This document shows positions 8,205-17,614 of a stretch of 64,000 bases of DNA, piece by piece. The notes under the pieces are model-generated. The model did not search any database, was not told where the DNA came from, and saw only the letters and a list, made by a program, of their open reading frames with translations. The stretch's first letter is position 1, and every line of letters starts with the position of its first letter. A program made the translations under genes and the position numbers. Origin of the DNA: Nitrososphaerota archaeon (GTDB lineage: Archaea > Thermoproteota > Nitrososphaeria > Nitrososphaerales > Gagatemarchaeaceae); the NCBI GenBank assembly GCA_029785195.1, contig JAFMAD010000003.1, positions 52,049 through 116,048 on the forward strand, written 5' to 3'.

Positions 8205-9605
8205 TTGCTCCGCTTCTACAACAGCCTGGGGAAGCGCCTCCAGCCCTTCAGGCCCATCCGTGACCGCGAGGTCCGCATGTACACTTGCGGCCCGACGGTG
8301 TGGAACTACGCCCACGTCGGTAACTTCCGTACCTTCGTCTTCTACGACGTGCTGAGGCGGCACCTGAAGTTCAAGGGGTACAAGGTCGTCTCGGTGATGA
8401 ACATCACGGACGTGGAGGACAAGATAATCAGGGGGATCAAGGAGACGGGGAAGCCCCTGAAGGAGCTCACCGACTTTTACGCTGGGGCGTTCCTCGAAGA
8501 CCTCGCTTCCCTCAACATCGAGAAGACTGACGAGCTCCCGAGGGCGACCGCGCACATAGAGGCGATGATCAGGCTCATTCGCAAGCTGCAGGAGAAGGGG
8601 TTCACGTACAGGACGACAGACGGGTCGGTGTACTTCGACGTCTCGAAGTTCAAAGCGTACGGGGCGCTCTCCGGGGTCAAGCTCGACTCCCTCAGGCCGG
8701 CGGGGCGCATCTCCAGCGACCACTACGAGGAGAAGAAGGAAGCAGCCGACTTCGCCCTCTGGAAGGCCTGGGACGCTGACGATGGGGACGTCTTCTGGGA
8801 GACGGAGCTCGGCAAGGGGCGCCCCGGGTGGAGCGTCGAATGCTCGGCCATGTCGATGGAATACCTTGGCGAAACCTTCGACATCCACGCCGGGGGGATG
8901 GACCTCAAGTTCCCCCATCATGAGAACGAGATAGCGCAATCGGAGGCTGCCACCGGGAAGAAGTTCGTGAACTACTGGCTCCACTCCGAGTTCCTCAACA
9001 TACGCGGTGAGGACATGCACAAGTCCAAGGGGAACTTCGTCACACTGAGGGACCTGACCGGAGAGGGTTGGGACCCGCTCACGATACGTGCGTTCCTGAT
9101 CTCGGCCCGGTACAGGGACCAGATGGACCTCAACGACGCCGCCCTGGCCCAGGCGAGGGCCCAGAGGGCTCGCCTGCAGGAGCTGGTGGCCAGGCTGAGG
9201 GCTGTCAAGGGGGGGACGCCGAAGGTACCGGGAGCTGTGGGCGCCTTCCTCTCCAACTTCGAATCGGCCATGGACGACGACTTGAACACACCGCGGGCTC
9301 TCGCGGCCATGCTGACGTTCACAAAGGACGCGAACGGCATGGTCGACTCGGGGGAGCTCGGCGAACAGGGGGCGCGCGCCGCCCTAGGCGCCCTTGCGAG
9401 GGCGGACTCTGTCCTGGGGATAATAGACTTCGGCGAGGAGGAGCTCGAGCCCGAGCTCGAGGACCTGATCAGGCAGAGGGAGGACGCCAGGAAGAGGAGG
9501 GACTTCGCCGAGGCCGACAGGCTGAGGACGATGCTCTTGGACGCGGGGGTGGCCGTGGAGGACGCCCACGAAGGGACCAGGTGGAAGCGGGTCAAGAAGG
9601 GTTAA
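8205..9605 (+). CDS. cysS: Cysteinyl-tRNA synthetase
   Basis: A 466-residue class I synthetase charging tRNA-Cys, whose gene lies 3 kb upstream. It has CGPTVWNYAHVGN (zinc-ligand Cys plus HIGH-type motif, residues 28-40), the second zinc region with VECSAM and FDIHAGGMDL plus PHHENE, and the KMSKS-type loop MHKSKGNF near residue 271. The C-terminal helical domain ends EGTRWKRVKKG. The UUG start at 8205 is chosen over the upstream AUG 8112: homologues begin with LRxYN as here, and a TATA box (tttttaat, 8173-8180) lies 25 bp upstream, implying a leaderless mRNA. Confidence 0.95.
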   Translation: MLRFYNSLGKRLQPFRPIRDREVRMYTCGPTVWNYAHVGNFRTFVFYDVLRRHLKFKGYKVVSVMNITDVEDKIIRGIKETGKPLKELTDFYAGAFLEDLASLNIEKTDELPRATAHIEAMIRLIRKLQEKGFTYRTTDGSVYFDVSKFKAYGALSGVKLDSLRPAGRISSDHYEEKKEAADFALWKAWDADDGDVFWETELGKGRPGWSVECSAMSMEYLGETFDIHAGGMDLKFPHHENEIAQSEAATGKKFVNYWLHSEFLNIRGEDMHKSKGNFVTLRDLTGEGWDPLTIRAFLISARYRDQMDLNDAALAQARAQRARLQELVARLRAVKGGTPKVPGAVGAFLSNFESAMDDDLNTPRALAAMLTFTKDANGMVDSGELGEQGARAALGALARADSVLGIIDFGEEELEPELEDLIRQREDARKRRDFAEADRLRTMLLDAGVAVEDAHEGTRWKRVKKG

Positions 9606-9675
9606 CGGAAGGTCTCCAACCGCTCAACTCAAGTAAATCCTCCCGATATTATCCGCCACGAGTGAAGTCTCGGGC

Positions 9676-11982
9676 GTGGCGGCCACTGCGGAGTCTGTCT
9701 CGAGGTCCATGGGTTTCAGGTCCTCCGCCCTCAAGCGCCCCGCGTCCCTCTACTCGGGGGGGTGCAGGCTGCTTTTGGAAGCCGACGGTGCAGTAAGGTC
9801 GCTCGAGTCGCACGAGGAGAAGAGGGCGCTCTTCGGGCTCGAGCAGGTGTGGTTCTACAAGGTCCAGGCGGGGGTGGTTGTCCCGGGGCAGAGGCCCGAC
9901 TGGCTGGTGAAGCTGGCACCGAACGAGGCCAGGCTCCTGGGGCGTGTCTTCGACGTCGAAGTGGCGCAGTCCCTCGAGCCATTCGCCGGAGGGTCTAGGG
10001 GGTTCGCGCGGCGTGTCGCCCTGAAGAACACGGGCCGCTCCAACTTGAAGCTCAGGGTCCTCGAGGTCAGCGACGTGGCGGCCGCGCACTTCGAGACAGG
10101 CTCACGTTGGGGCTCGCTAGGTGTGAACGCGTTCAACAGGGAGAGCCACGTCGCCATGGACGAGGTGTCCGACCCCCCCGCCTCCAGGGTCGTGGGCGCG
10201 TCCCCTTCTCCGTCGAGGTACCACCTGACCACCAGCAAGCCCCGCGCCCTGGAGGCCGTCGCGACAGGCGAGGTCCCGGAAGGGACCGCAGGGATGTCGG
10301 GCCAGGTGCTCATCATCTCTGTGCACGAGCTCGACCTCCCCCCCGGGGAGGCCATGGAGCTAGCCTTCACCTCGATCTACACCCCAGGGAAGCTGGAGGA
10401 CGCCCTGGCAGAGTTCGGCCGCCTACGCGCAGCCGTCGGCCGCGCCCCTCCTCGCCCCACCGAGCTCGGGTGCTCCGACCCGGCTGTCTGCGAAGCAGCG
10501 GATTGGGCGCTGGCGACGGTTAAGACCGCCCCTTACTCCGACGACCTGCTGGACAGGTTCGAGTCGCTCAGGGCGCTCACCTACTTCGAGCCGGGGCTCG
10601 CCGCGGCGGTGCAGTCCGGGGCCAGGGCGCAGGTGAGGAGGGACGGGGCCCTCCCGCACTCCATCGACAGGGCCAGGCCTGGGATCCTCGAGACCGCCGT
10701 GTTCCTCCAGGCCGCGTCGTCCGCCCTGCTGCTCGGCCAGGACAGGAAGGCGTCCCGGTCGTCCTACCCATTCGTCAAGAAGCTCGCGACGTCCCTCCTC
10801 GCGTCGTCGAAGGACGCCGCTGTCACCACGGACCCGACCCTCCCCCAGGGGTGGCGAAGGCGGCTCGGGAGGGGATACCCGACCCATGAGATCCCCGAGG
10901 TCTCCCTTGCGGTCGCCGGCGGCCTCGAAGCCGCCTCGCTCGTGGCGCGCTCGGTCTCGAGGGGAGACGACGCCGGGAGGTTCCTCGAGCGCTCGAAGCT
11001 GGTCTCCGAGCGGGTGAGGAGGAAGCTCCTGGACGAAAGGGGGTTCCTCTCCCTCTGCCGCGATTCCGCCGGCCGCCTGCACCCCGACGAGACAGCGGAC
11101 ATGGCGGTCGCGGCCTTCCGCCATCCGTTCATGGCTCCAGCGGAGCAGGCCGCGGCCCACAGGCTCCTAGAAAGGGACTTCGACACGCCGTACGGTCCTC
11201 GCTCCGTCCCGACCTCGAACCTGATGTACTTCAACGGCTCCTACGGCGACGGCCAGCTCGGCGGCCTATGGACCAGGGCGGCCCTCGCCCACGCCCTCCT
11301 CTGCTACCGGACGGGGCTCGCAGGGATAGGGGGCCTCTCGGTGGCGAAGGCCGCGAAGGCGGTCATCGGCGACTCCCTCAGGCTCGGTGCCTCTCCAGGC
11401 TTCTTCGCGCCCTGGGTCGACGTCGACGCCATGGAGGCCCACGGCGAGGGGCCAGACCCCGTGGCCGCTGCCAGGTTCCTCCAGTGCCTCTTGGAGGGGG
11501 AGGTGGGGCTCCCACAGGGGGCGGAAAGGGGGCTCATGGTCCCACCCGCCTCGTCGAACTTCGAGTGGGTCCTCGCCGCCGGCTTCTGGGCGGGAGGGGA
11601 CTCGGCCGCCTTCGTCGGGAGAGGGGGCGGAAAGGCGCGCGTGTTCTACAGCGGGGCGAAGCTCGAGTCGAAGGGGAACGCGCGCTTCGCAGGGTGGGAG
11701 AGGGTCGACACCGGGGTCCGCTCCGTCCGCGGTGTCTCCTTCCACACCCCAGGCCAGGTGGTCTGCCTCGGAAACTCGTCCCCGGGGGCCGCCAGGGTGA
11801 CCGTCGCCTTCACCCCCAGGGCCCCGGAGCTCGCGAGGCGGCTCGGCACCGACCTGGAAGAGCTCGACCCCGCCAGTGGCGCCTGGACGAAGGTGGGGAC
11901 CGTCAGGGTGTCCTCGGCGATGAGCTTCGACGCCTCCATCGGCCCCGCGGGGTGGAAGGCATACAGGGTCTCTACACCTTAA
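9676..11982 (+). CDS. Large cytosolic protein with a six-hairpin-glycosidase-like region
   Basis: A 768-residue protein without signal peptide or membrane segment. The first 260 residues look like a beta-sandwich domain (WFYKVQAGVVVPGQRPDW, then repeated strand-like segments). Residues 270-650 are helix-rich with Gly-rich turns and acidic residues placed as in (alpha/alpha)6 toroid glycosidases: ALPHSIDRARPGI, HEIPEVSLAVAGGLEAA, GRLHPDETADMAVAAFRHPF, YFNGSYGDGQLGGLW. The last 120 residues form another beta domain. This layout recalls GH15/GH63-like or phosphorylase-like enzymes, but I cannot name a family or substrate. GUG 9676 is the start, with a TATA-like atattat about 25 bp upstream. Treat the enzymatic role as a hypothesis. 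Confidence 0.6.
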   Translation: MAATAESVSRSMGFRSSALKRPASLYSGGCRLLLEADGAVRSLESHEEKRALFGLEQVWFYKVQAGVVVPGQRPDWLVKLAPNEARLLGRVFDVEVAQSLEPFAGGSRGFARRVALKNTGRSNLKLRVLEVSDVAAAHFETGSRWGSLGVNAFNRESHVAMDEVSDPPASRVVGASPSPSRYHLTTSKPRALEAVATGEVPEGTAGMSGQVLIISVHELDLPPGEAMELAFTSIYTPGKLEDALAEFGRLRAAVGRAPPRPTELGCSDPAVCEAADWALATVKTAPYSDDLLDRFESLRALTYFEPGLAAAVQSGARAQVRRDGALPHSIDRARPGILETAVFLQAASSALLLGQDRKASRSSYPFVKKLATSLLASSKDAAVTTDPTLPQGWRRRLGRGYPTHEIPEVSLAVAGGLEAASLVARSVSRGDDAGRFLERSKLVSERVRRKLLDERGFLSLCRDSAGRLHPDETADMAVAAFRHPFMAPAEQAAAHRLLERDFDTPYGPRSVPTSNLMYFNGSYGDGQLGGLWTRAALAHALLCYRTGLAGIGGLSVAKAAKAVIGDSLRLGASPGFFAPWVDVDAMEAHGEGPDPVAAARFLQCLLEGEVGLPQGAERGLMVPPASSNFEWVLAAGFWAGGDSAAFVGRGGGKARVFYSGAKLESKGNARFAGWERVDTGVRSVRGVSFHTPGQVVCLGNSSPGAARVTVAFTPRAPELARRLGTDLEELDPASGAWTKVGTVRVSSAMSFDASIGPAGWKAYRVSTP

Positions 11983-12009
11983 ATCACGCGCGCGTGGTCG
12001 GGCCCCGTC

Positions 12010-12999
12010 TTGGGGGGCGCCTCTGTCACAGCCAACGGCGGCATCCAGGTGGAGCTGGGGCGGACCCGCTACGCCCTCGACCCCCACTCGCGCGTCAGTG
12101 CCGACTACACCTTCGTCTCCCACGCGCACGTCGACCACATGCACGCACCGTCGAAGGGCGAGAAGGTCATCGCGTCGTCCGTCACCGGGGAGCTGGCGAA
12201 GGCGAGGGGGTACGACCTGGGGGACACCACCGAGGAAGCTGAGGGGGTCGAGCTCCTCGACTCGGGGCACATCCTCGGCTCCAGGGCGATACGCATAGCA
12301 GACGAGGTCTACTACACCGGTGACGCTTCCGGGAGGGCCAGGGCGTTCCTGGGCAAGTGCAGGACCAGGCGGGCGCGGATACTTGTGATGGAGACCACCT
12401 ATGGGACGCCGGAGTACGTGTTCCCTCCCACAGCGAAGCTCGTGAAGGAGGTCAACTCTGTGATCGCCTCCGCCTACGACAGGGGGAACCCCGTTGTCCT
12501 CATGGGCTACCCGCTGGGGAAGGCGCAGCTCCTCTCCTACTTCTTCTCAAGCTGGGAGCCTATGATCTACCACGAGAAGGTCGCGGCCATGAACAGGATC
12601 CACATCGACCACGGCGTCCCCCTGAAGCCCGGGTCGACGTTCGACCCCTCCGCTGGCCTCGACGCCCTCCCTCCCGGCCCGTGGCTCATGGTCAGCCCCA
12701 TGGCCAGCGGAAAGAGCAGGGTGATGTCCCACCTGAAGAAGAAGTACGGGGCGATCCTTGTCGCCTTCAGCGGCTGGGCGCTGGGCCAGGGGTACAGGTT
12801 CACCATGGGGGCGGACTACTCCTTCCCCCTGAGCGACCACTGCGACTACCAGGAGCTACTGAGCCTCGTCAGGGCGGTGTCCCCCGAGCTGGTGTACACC
12901 GTGCACGGCTTCGCGTCCGAGTTCGCCCAGGACCTCAGGAAGCTCGGTTTCTCCGCGAGGCCGCTCGCCCCCTACCAGTCCTCGCTCTCGGACTACTGA
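12010..12999 (+). CDS. Metallo-beta-lactamase-fold nuclease (SNM1/beta-CASP-like exonuclease)
   Basis: A 329-residue protein with the metal site HAHVDH (about residues 37-42), the second His in DSGHILGSRA, the metal-bridging Asp in YYTGDASGR, then ETTYGTPE and the C-terminal SDHCDYQELL and VHGF motifs. These are typical of the archaeal exonuclease branch of the beta-CASP/SNM1 group acting on RNA or DNA ends. The GRAxxV-type beta-CASP core (GYPLGKAQ, then VSPMASGKS) is short. UUG 12010 start, TATA-like cttaaatc about 25 bp upstream. It is not next to a DNA ligase, so a ligase-associated repair role is not supported by context. Confidence 0.82.
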   Translation: MGGASVTANGGIQVELGRTRYALDPHSRVSADYTFVSHAHVDHMHAPSKGEKVIASSVTGELAKARGYDLGDTTEEAEGVELLDSGHILGSRAIRIADEVYYTGDASGRARAFLGKCRTRRARILVMETTYGTPEYVFPPTAKLVKEVNSVIASAYDRGNPVVLMGYPLGKAQLLSYFFSSWEPMIYHEKVAAMNRIHIDHGVPLKPGSTFDPSAGLDALPPGPWLMVSPMASGKSRVMSHLKKKYGAILVAFSGWALGQGYRFTMGADYSFPLSDHCDYQELLSLVRAVSPELVYTVHGFASEFAQDLRKLGFSARPLAPYQSSLSDY

Positions 13000-13069
13000 C
13001 CCCGGGCCCCGTTAAATACCACGCACTTTCGGCATGCCTCGATGTCCGGGACGAGGAAGGGGTGACCCT

Positions 13070-13513
13070 TTGGACCTCAAGAAGGCCCTGAAGCTGGGCT
13101 ACTGGCTGAGCTTCATCAAGTTCAACGTCGTGGGGCTCTCGGGCGTCGTTGTCAACGAAGGGCTCCTCCTCGCCCTCGTCTACGCGAGGGTCTACTACCT
13201 CGATGCCGACGCGGTGGCCATCGAGGCTTCCATCGTCTCTAACTTCTTCCTCAACGACTACTGGACCTTCAGGGAAAGGCGCCACGGCCACATGGTCGTC
13301 CGCCTCCTGAAGTTCAACGCGCTGATGGTCGTCGGGCTGGTGGTCAACCTCGGGCTGCTCTACGGCTTCACCACCTTCCTGGGGATCAACTACGCGGTCT
13401 CGAACCTGTTCGGCATAGCCGCAGCCTTCCTCCTGCGCTACTGGCTCAGCGTCCGCTTCACCTGGATAAAGAGAGAGGAGGAGTCGACAGAGCCACTGGT
13501 CAGCCGACCCTGA
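13070..13513 (+). CDS. GtrA-family membrane protein
   Basis: A 147-residue protein with four membrane segments. The GtrA signature is visible: FIKFNVVGLSGVVVNEGLLL in helix 1, the NFFLNDYWTFRE loop and the last helix with LLRYWLSVRFTW. GtrA proteins are thought to move lipid-linked sugars or polyprenol-phosphate hexoses across the membrane. The frame extends to AUG 13034, but I prefer UUG 13070: it starts at the conserved part and has a Shine-Dalgarno-like ggtga 4 bp upstream. The 3' end overlaps the convergent ileS gene by 14 bp. No glycosyltransferase is adjacent. Confidence 0.85.
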   Translation: MDLKKALKLGYWLSFIKFNVVGLSGVVVNEGLLLALVYARVYYLDADAVAIEASIVSNFFLNDYWTFRERRHGHMVVRLLKFNALMVVGLVVNLGLLYGFTTFLGINYAVSNLFGIAAAFLLRYWLSVRFTWIKREEESTEPLVSRP

Positions 13514-16500
13514 GGTAGACAGGCCTCCCGTCCAGCTCAGCCTCGGACCACCCTTTCGCGGGCTTTTCCGTCGACAGGTCCACCCGCTTCACCCTCACCA
13601 GGTAGGCGAGCTCCTCCTTGAGCGGCTCCACGAACTCCACGTCCTCGGCCTCGAGCCCGGCCACGGAGGCGGACCCGAGCATCGCCGTCGGGACGAAACC
13701 CTTCTCCTTCCGCAGGGCCTGCAGCCTCCTGGCCAGGTCCCTGACCAGCCCCTCCGCGACCAGCTTCCTGTCCCTCTCCCTGGGGATGGCGACGAACACC
13801 CCACCTTTCTCCGCCACCTCGAAGCCCTCCCGCGGGACTACGGAGAGGTCATAGACAGCCAGGGGGACGTCGAACGACCCTGCCCTGACGGGCTTCCCAG
13901 AGAAGTACGCCTCCAGCGCCTCCCTCCCCTCCAAGGGGGTGACCCCTGCGAGGACCTCCCTCGTCCTCTCCTTGAACAGGGCGCCCACCCTCGAAGCGTT
14001 CGGCCTGAGCGCGAACGCGGCGGGGAACCCCTCCGGTTCGGTCGTCACCCTGACCTCCCTGACGTTGCAGAGCAGGGACGCCGTCCCCTTCGCTCTCCTC
14101 GCGACGCCTTCAGCCGAAGGGTGCACGAGGAGCTCGGCCCGCTTCAGGGGCCACCGGCGCTTGAGCTTCGCCTTCGCCCTGGCAGAGTTGCACGCCTCCT
14201 CCACCTTGAGCGAGAAGTCGACTACCTCCTCGGCCCGCGCCGAACCGTGCCCCGTCCTCCCTCCCGTCCCCATAGCTATGATGGGCGCCGTCCACCCGGT
14301 GGGCGAGAAGAGCTCCTGGTAGAGGTACTCGGTGGCGAACGGGGCGATGGGGTGCATCAGCTCGTCTGCCTTCCTGAGGGCGTGCCCCAGCACGGCGTAG
14401 ATGGCCAGGCGCCTCCCCCTCCCCCTGGGGGCGTCGTCCCAGAGCTCGCTCCTTACCAGCCTGACGTAGGTCTGGCTGAGGTGCGCGATGACGAGCTCCT
14501 CCAGGCTCTTAGCCGCCTCGTTGAACCTCCCGGTCGAGTACCCGCGCTCCACGTCCTCCTCAGCCCGCGCCAGCTTCCGCAGCACCCACCTGTCCACCGT
14601 GGTGAGGGCCCCCCTCTCCGCGGCCCAGGCGAGGCGGTGCCTCTCCGGGGAGTAGCCGTCCACCGCCCCGTTCTGCTGCAGGTAAAGGTGGAGGTGGTAG
14701 AGCGTGTTCATCACCTGATACGCCCTCCCTGACATCTCCTTCGCGTCGAAGTTGAACGAGTCCTCGGGGGAGGCCTTGGCGAGGAAGTAGAACCTGGCCA
14801 CGTCGACCGAGCCGTTGCGGAGGAGGTCCAGCCCCTGGACCACGTTCCCGAGCCTCTTGCTCATCTTCTGCCCGTTCTGGTCCAGGACGTGCCCTTGGAA
14901 CAGGAACGCCCTGTAGGGGGCGACCGGGCCCCCCTCCCGGACCACGTTCAATAGGAGCAGGGTGTACGCCCACCCCCTTGTCTGGTCTATCCCCTCCGTG
15001 AGGAATTCGACGGGGACGAGCTCGGAGAACTCCCTGTCAGTGAACGAGGAGTAGGGGGCGGCGCCGCTGTTGTGCCAGGTGTCAAGGACGAAGGGCTCCC
15101 TCTTCGCCCTCCCGCCGCACTTTCGGCACCGGAGGACGACCCTGTCTATCCATGGCCTGTGGAGCTCGAACCTCGGCCCGTCCGGGAGCTCCAGCGCCTG
15201 GGCAACCACCGCCTTCCTCGAGAACGCGCCCGTCTTCTCCCCGCAGGACTCGCAGACCCATATGGGGAGGGGGGTCCCCCAGACCCTCTCCCTGGTCACG
15301 CACCACGGAGGGGACTCGGCCAGCCCGGCCAGGAACCTTTTCTTCGGGCCGTCGAAGAAGTACTCGACCTTCTCCGCGGCCCTGACCACGTCGGCCCTGA
15401 TCCTGTCGACCCAGTAGAAGTACTCCCGCCTGGCGAGCCACACCAACCTGTCGTCAGACCTCCAGCAGACAGGATAGTCGTGTACTATCTCCCCGACGCC
15501 GACGGCCGCCCCCCTCTCCTTCAGCGCTTCGATGACAGCCTGGTCGGCGTCCCTGGCGAAGAGCCCCGAGAACCTCCCGGCCTCCTGGGTGAACCTCACC
15601 CTGTCGTCGAAAGGGGCGAAGACGGGGAGCCCTCTCCTCTGGGCCACCGCGAAGTCCTCCTCCCCGTTGGCGGGGGACATGTGGACCAGCCCGGTCCCCG
15701 TGCTGACGTCGACGTACTCCTCCGCCACGACTACGTGGACCTTCCCGCTCGCCCCCGCCTTCTGGAGGCCGGGTATCAGGTCCAGGAGCGGGTGCTCGTA
15801 CCTGAGCCCTTCGAGCGCCTCCCCCTTCACCCGCTTCCTCGTCTCGCCGAACTGGATCCCCAGGTCCTTGGCGAGGGCCTCCTTCCTCCCCGCGTCCACG
15901 ACCCACACCTCCCCCCCCACTTCGACGTACTCGTACTCCGAGCCAGGCTTGACCCCCACCAGCTCGTCTGTCACCACGGTGAACGGCATGGTCGTCCAGA
16001 CGACCAGGTACGCCCCGTCCTCGGCCTTCACCTTGTAGTAGAGGCTGGGATCCTCGAGCTCCTCGTACCCTCCCAGGCTCACCTCCCCCGCGCTGAGCGC
16101 CGTCTGGCACTTCGGGCAGTAGGGGACCACCTTGAACCCCTCCCCCAGCAGCCCGCGCCTCCAGGCGGTCTCCAGATACGACCACTCGCGCTCTATGTAC
16201 TCGTCGCGGTAGGTCATGTAGGCCCTCTTGTGGTCCAGCATCAGCCCGAGGAGGGAGTCAGCCTCCTCCCAGTACTTCTTGTACGTCCCGATGATGCGCT
16301 TGCACTCCGCCACCAGCGTTTCGACTCCGACCTTCTCCAGGTCCTCCCACTTGTTCCCCGACAGCCCCAGCTCCTTCTCGGCCTGCAGTTCGACCGGGAG
16401 CCCCTGGGTGTCCCACCCGCCGCGGAACACTATGTTCTCCCCGTGCATGGTCCGATCCCTGTACCACAGGTCCTTCATCATCCTCCCTCTCACGTGGCCG

Positions 16501-16697
16501 ACGTGGGGCTGGTTGTTCAGCGTCGGGGGGCCCTCGACGTACCCCACCGGCCTGCTCCCTGACACCGCCTCCGCTATCTTCGCCTTCGTCCTCGGCGAGG
16601 CATAGAACCTCCTGACCTTCGCTTCTATCTTCTTCCAGTCGTAGTCTTGGCCGAGTGAGGAGCGCTTTCTAGGACGGCGGGCTAATTTTGTAACCAC
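13500..16697 (-). CDS. ileS: Isoleucyl-tRNA synthetase
   Basis: A 1,065-residue class I synthetase. HIGH motif PHVGHVRGR (residues 64-72), KMSKRLGNVV near residue 610, the editing-domain landmarks VVWTTMPFTV and TGLVHMSPANGEEDF, and zinc-type pairs CPKC (about residue 185), CESC and CRKCGG. The C-terminal anticodon-binding part is of archaeal/eukaryotic type. The GUG start at 16697 has a TATA-like box (taaaataag on the minus strand, about 16726-16734) 25-30 bp upstream. Long antisense open frames across this gene are shadows of the GC-rich codon use. Confidence 0.96.
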   Translation of the reverse strand: MVTKLARRPRKRSSLGQDYDWKKIEAKVRRFYASPRTKAKIAEAVSGSRPVGYVEGPPTLNNQPHVGHVRGRMMKDLWYRDRTMHGENIVFRGGWDTQGLPVELQAEKELGLSGNKWEDLEKVGVETLVAECKRIIGTYKKYWEEADSLLGLMLDHKRAYMTYRDEYIEREWSYLETAWRRGLLGEGFKVVPYCPKCQTALSAGEVSLGGYEELEDPSLYYKVKAEDGAYLVVWTTMPFTVVTDELVGVKPGSEYEYVEVGGEVWVVDAGRKEALAKDLGIQFGETRKRVKGEALEGLRYEHPLLDLIPGLQKAGASGKVHVVVAEEYVDVSTGTGLVHMSPANGEEDFAVAQRRGLPVFAPFDDRVRFTQEAGRFSGLFARDADQAVIEALKERGAAVGVGEIVHDYPVCWRSDDRLVWLARREYFYWVDRIRADVVRAAEKVEYFFDGPKKRFLAGLAESPPWCVTRERVWGTPLPIWVCESCGEKTGAFSRKAVVAQALELPDGPRFELHRPWIDRVVLRCRKCGGRAKREPFVLDTWHNSGAAPYSSFTDREFSELVPVEFLTEGIDQTRGWAYTLLLLNVVREGGPVAPYRAFLFQGHVLDQNGQKMSKRLGNVVQGLDLLRNGSVDVARFYFLAKASPEDSFNFDAKEMSGRAYQVMNTLYHLHLYLQQNGAVDGYSPERHRLAWAAERGALTTVDRWVLRKLARAEEDVERGYSTGRFNEAAKSLEELVIAHLSQTYVRLVRSELWDDAPRGRGRRLAIYAVLGHALRKADELMHPIAPFATEYLYQELFSPTGWTAPIIAMGTGGRTGHGSARAEEVVDFSLKVEEACNSARAKAKLKRRWPLKRAELLVHPSAEGVARRAKGTASLLCNVREVRVTTEPEGFPAAFALRPNASRVGALFKERTREVLAGVTPLEGREALEAYFSGKPVRAGSFDVPLAVYDLSVVPREGFEVAEKGGVFVAIPRERDRKLVAEGLVRDLARRLQALRKEKGFVPTAMLGSASVAGLEAEDVEFVEPLKEELAYLVRVKRVDLSTEKPAKGWSEAELDGRPVYLRVG

Positions 16698-16784
16698 TCA
16701 AGCCACCGTACGGTCATTTGAGGGCTTATTTTAGTTTCCCGCGCCCGAGGCCGCCGCCTGACGGGCGCAAGGTCTGACCGCTCT

Positions 16785-17471
16785 TCACGTCCCGGTGCGC
16801 AGGCGCCTCGAGAAGTACTCAGGGAGCCCCGCGTCCAGTATCTTCCGCGCCGCACCCTCGACGTCGTACTTCACCCTCCTCTCCTCCACCTCCACCCTGC
16901 CGCCGTCGAAGGTGGCCACCGCGAAGGCCGCCCTCCAGTCCCCGTCTCTGGGCTGCCCCACCGACCCAGGGTTGAAGACGACCCCTCCCTCCTCCTTCCA
17001 TGCGTAGGGGACGTGGGTATGCCCAAGGCCGATGGCCCTGGCCTTCATCCTCCCCAGGTAGTAGCCGAACAGGTTCGAGTGGGTCCTGGGGTCGACGTAC
17101 TCCCACAACCTGTCGTCCGGGCTCCCGTGGGCGAAGTACGCCCTGGTCCCCCCGAGGTCGAGGCTCAGCTCCTGGGGGAGGGACCTGAGGTAGCCGGCGC
17201 TCTCCTCGGTGAGGTGCTTCGCCGTCCAGACGGACGACATGGCCGCCCTCGCGTTGAACCCGGAGATGTCCCCGTCGAGGGCCGCGACGTCATGGTTGCC
17301 GACCACGCACTTCGCCCCGCGGTCCCTCAGCGCCTCGACGACCTCGTTAGGCTGGGCGCCGTAGTCGACTAGGTCCCCTAGGCAGAAGAGCTCCATCCCC
17401 TCGGCCTCCCTGAGGACGGCGTCGAGCGCCTCGAGGTTGCCGTGGACGTCGGACAGGACCGCCACCTTCAC
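16785..17471 (-). CDS. Calcineurin-like metallophosphoesterase
   Basis: A 228-residue protein with the five metallophosphoesterase motifs in order: LSDVHGN (residues 6-12), GDLVDYG, VVGNHD, FAHGSP and GHTHVP, which bind a dinuclear metal centre. The size and the early DVHGN/GDLVDYG spacing fit the YfcE/MJ0936-like phosphodiesterase group acting on small nucleotides; the substrate is not predictable. The frame runs up to 17537, but the GUG at 17471 immediately precedes the first beta strand (KVAVLSDVHG) and is the likely start. It is divergent from the cell-division cluster, with 143 bp between. Confidence 0.85.
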   Translation of the reverse strand: MKVAVLSDVHGNLEALDAVLREAEGMELFCLGDLVDYGAQPNEVVEALRDRGAKCVVGNHDVAALDGDISGFNARAAMSSVWTAKHLTEESAGYLRSLPQELSLDLGGTRAYFAHGSPDDRLWEYVDPRTHSNLFGYYLGRMKARAIGLGHTHVPYAWKEEGGVVFNPGSVGQPRDGDWRAAFAVATFDGGRVEVEERRVKYDVEGAARKILDAGLPEYFSRRLRTGT

Positions 17472-17543
17472 GCCACCCTCCGCCCCCGGGGGGGAGAAAA
17501 ACCTCGGCCCTGGGAGGGTGTCAAGAAAAAAGAACAATAGTTA

Positions 17544-17579
17544 ATGTGTTGGTGAAGCAGATTATACTACTCACCACAT
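17544..17579. promoter_or_regulatory. Inverted repeat flanking the TATA box of the ESCRT-III paralogue
   Basis: The left arm ATGTG-TT-GGTG (17544-17554) and the right arm CACC-ACAT (17572-17579) are complementary apart from the TT and one base. The TATA-like attatac (17561-17567) lies between them, about 50 bp before the AUG at 17615. A protein binding both arms would cover the TATA box. Cell-cycle control of this division gene is a reasonable inference but not shown. Confidence 0.4.
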
Positions 17580-17614
17580 AGAGAATTTGGGGCGCGTAAT
17601 GCTCGAAGCTACCT

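Noticed and set aside
11266..12270. Long open frames on both strands around the junction of the glycosidase-like and nuclease genes
   Set aside because: Arg/Gly/Pro-rich, cross a promoter and two well-supported genes.
15072..16562. 496-codon open frame antisense to ileS
   Set aside because: Pro/Arg/Leu-rich shadow frame typical of GC-rich DNA; the ileS frame on the other strand has all synthetase motifs.
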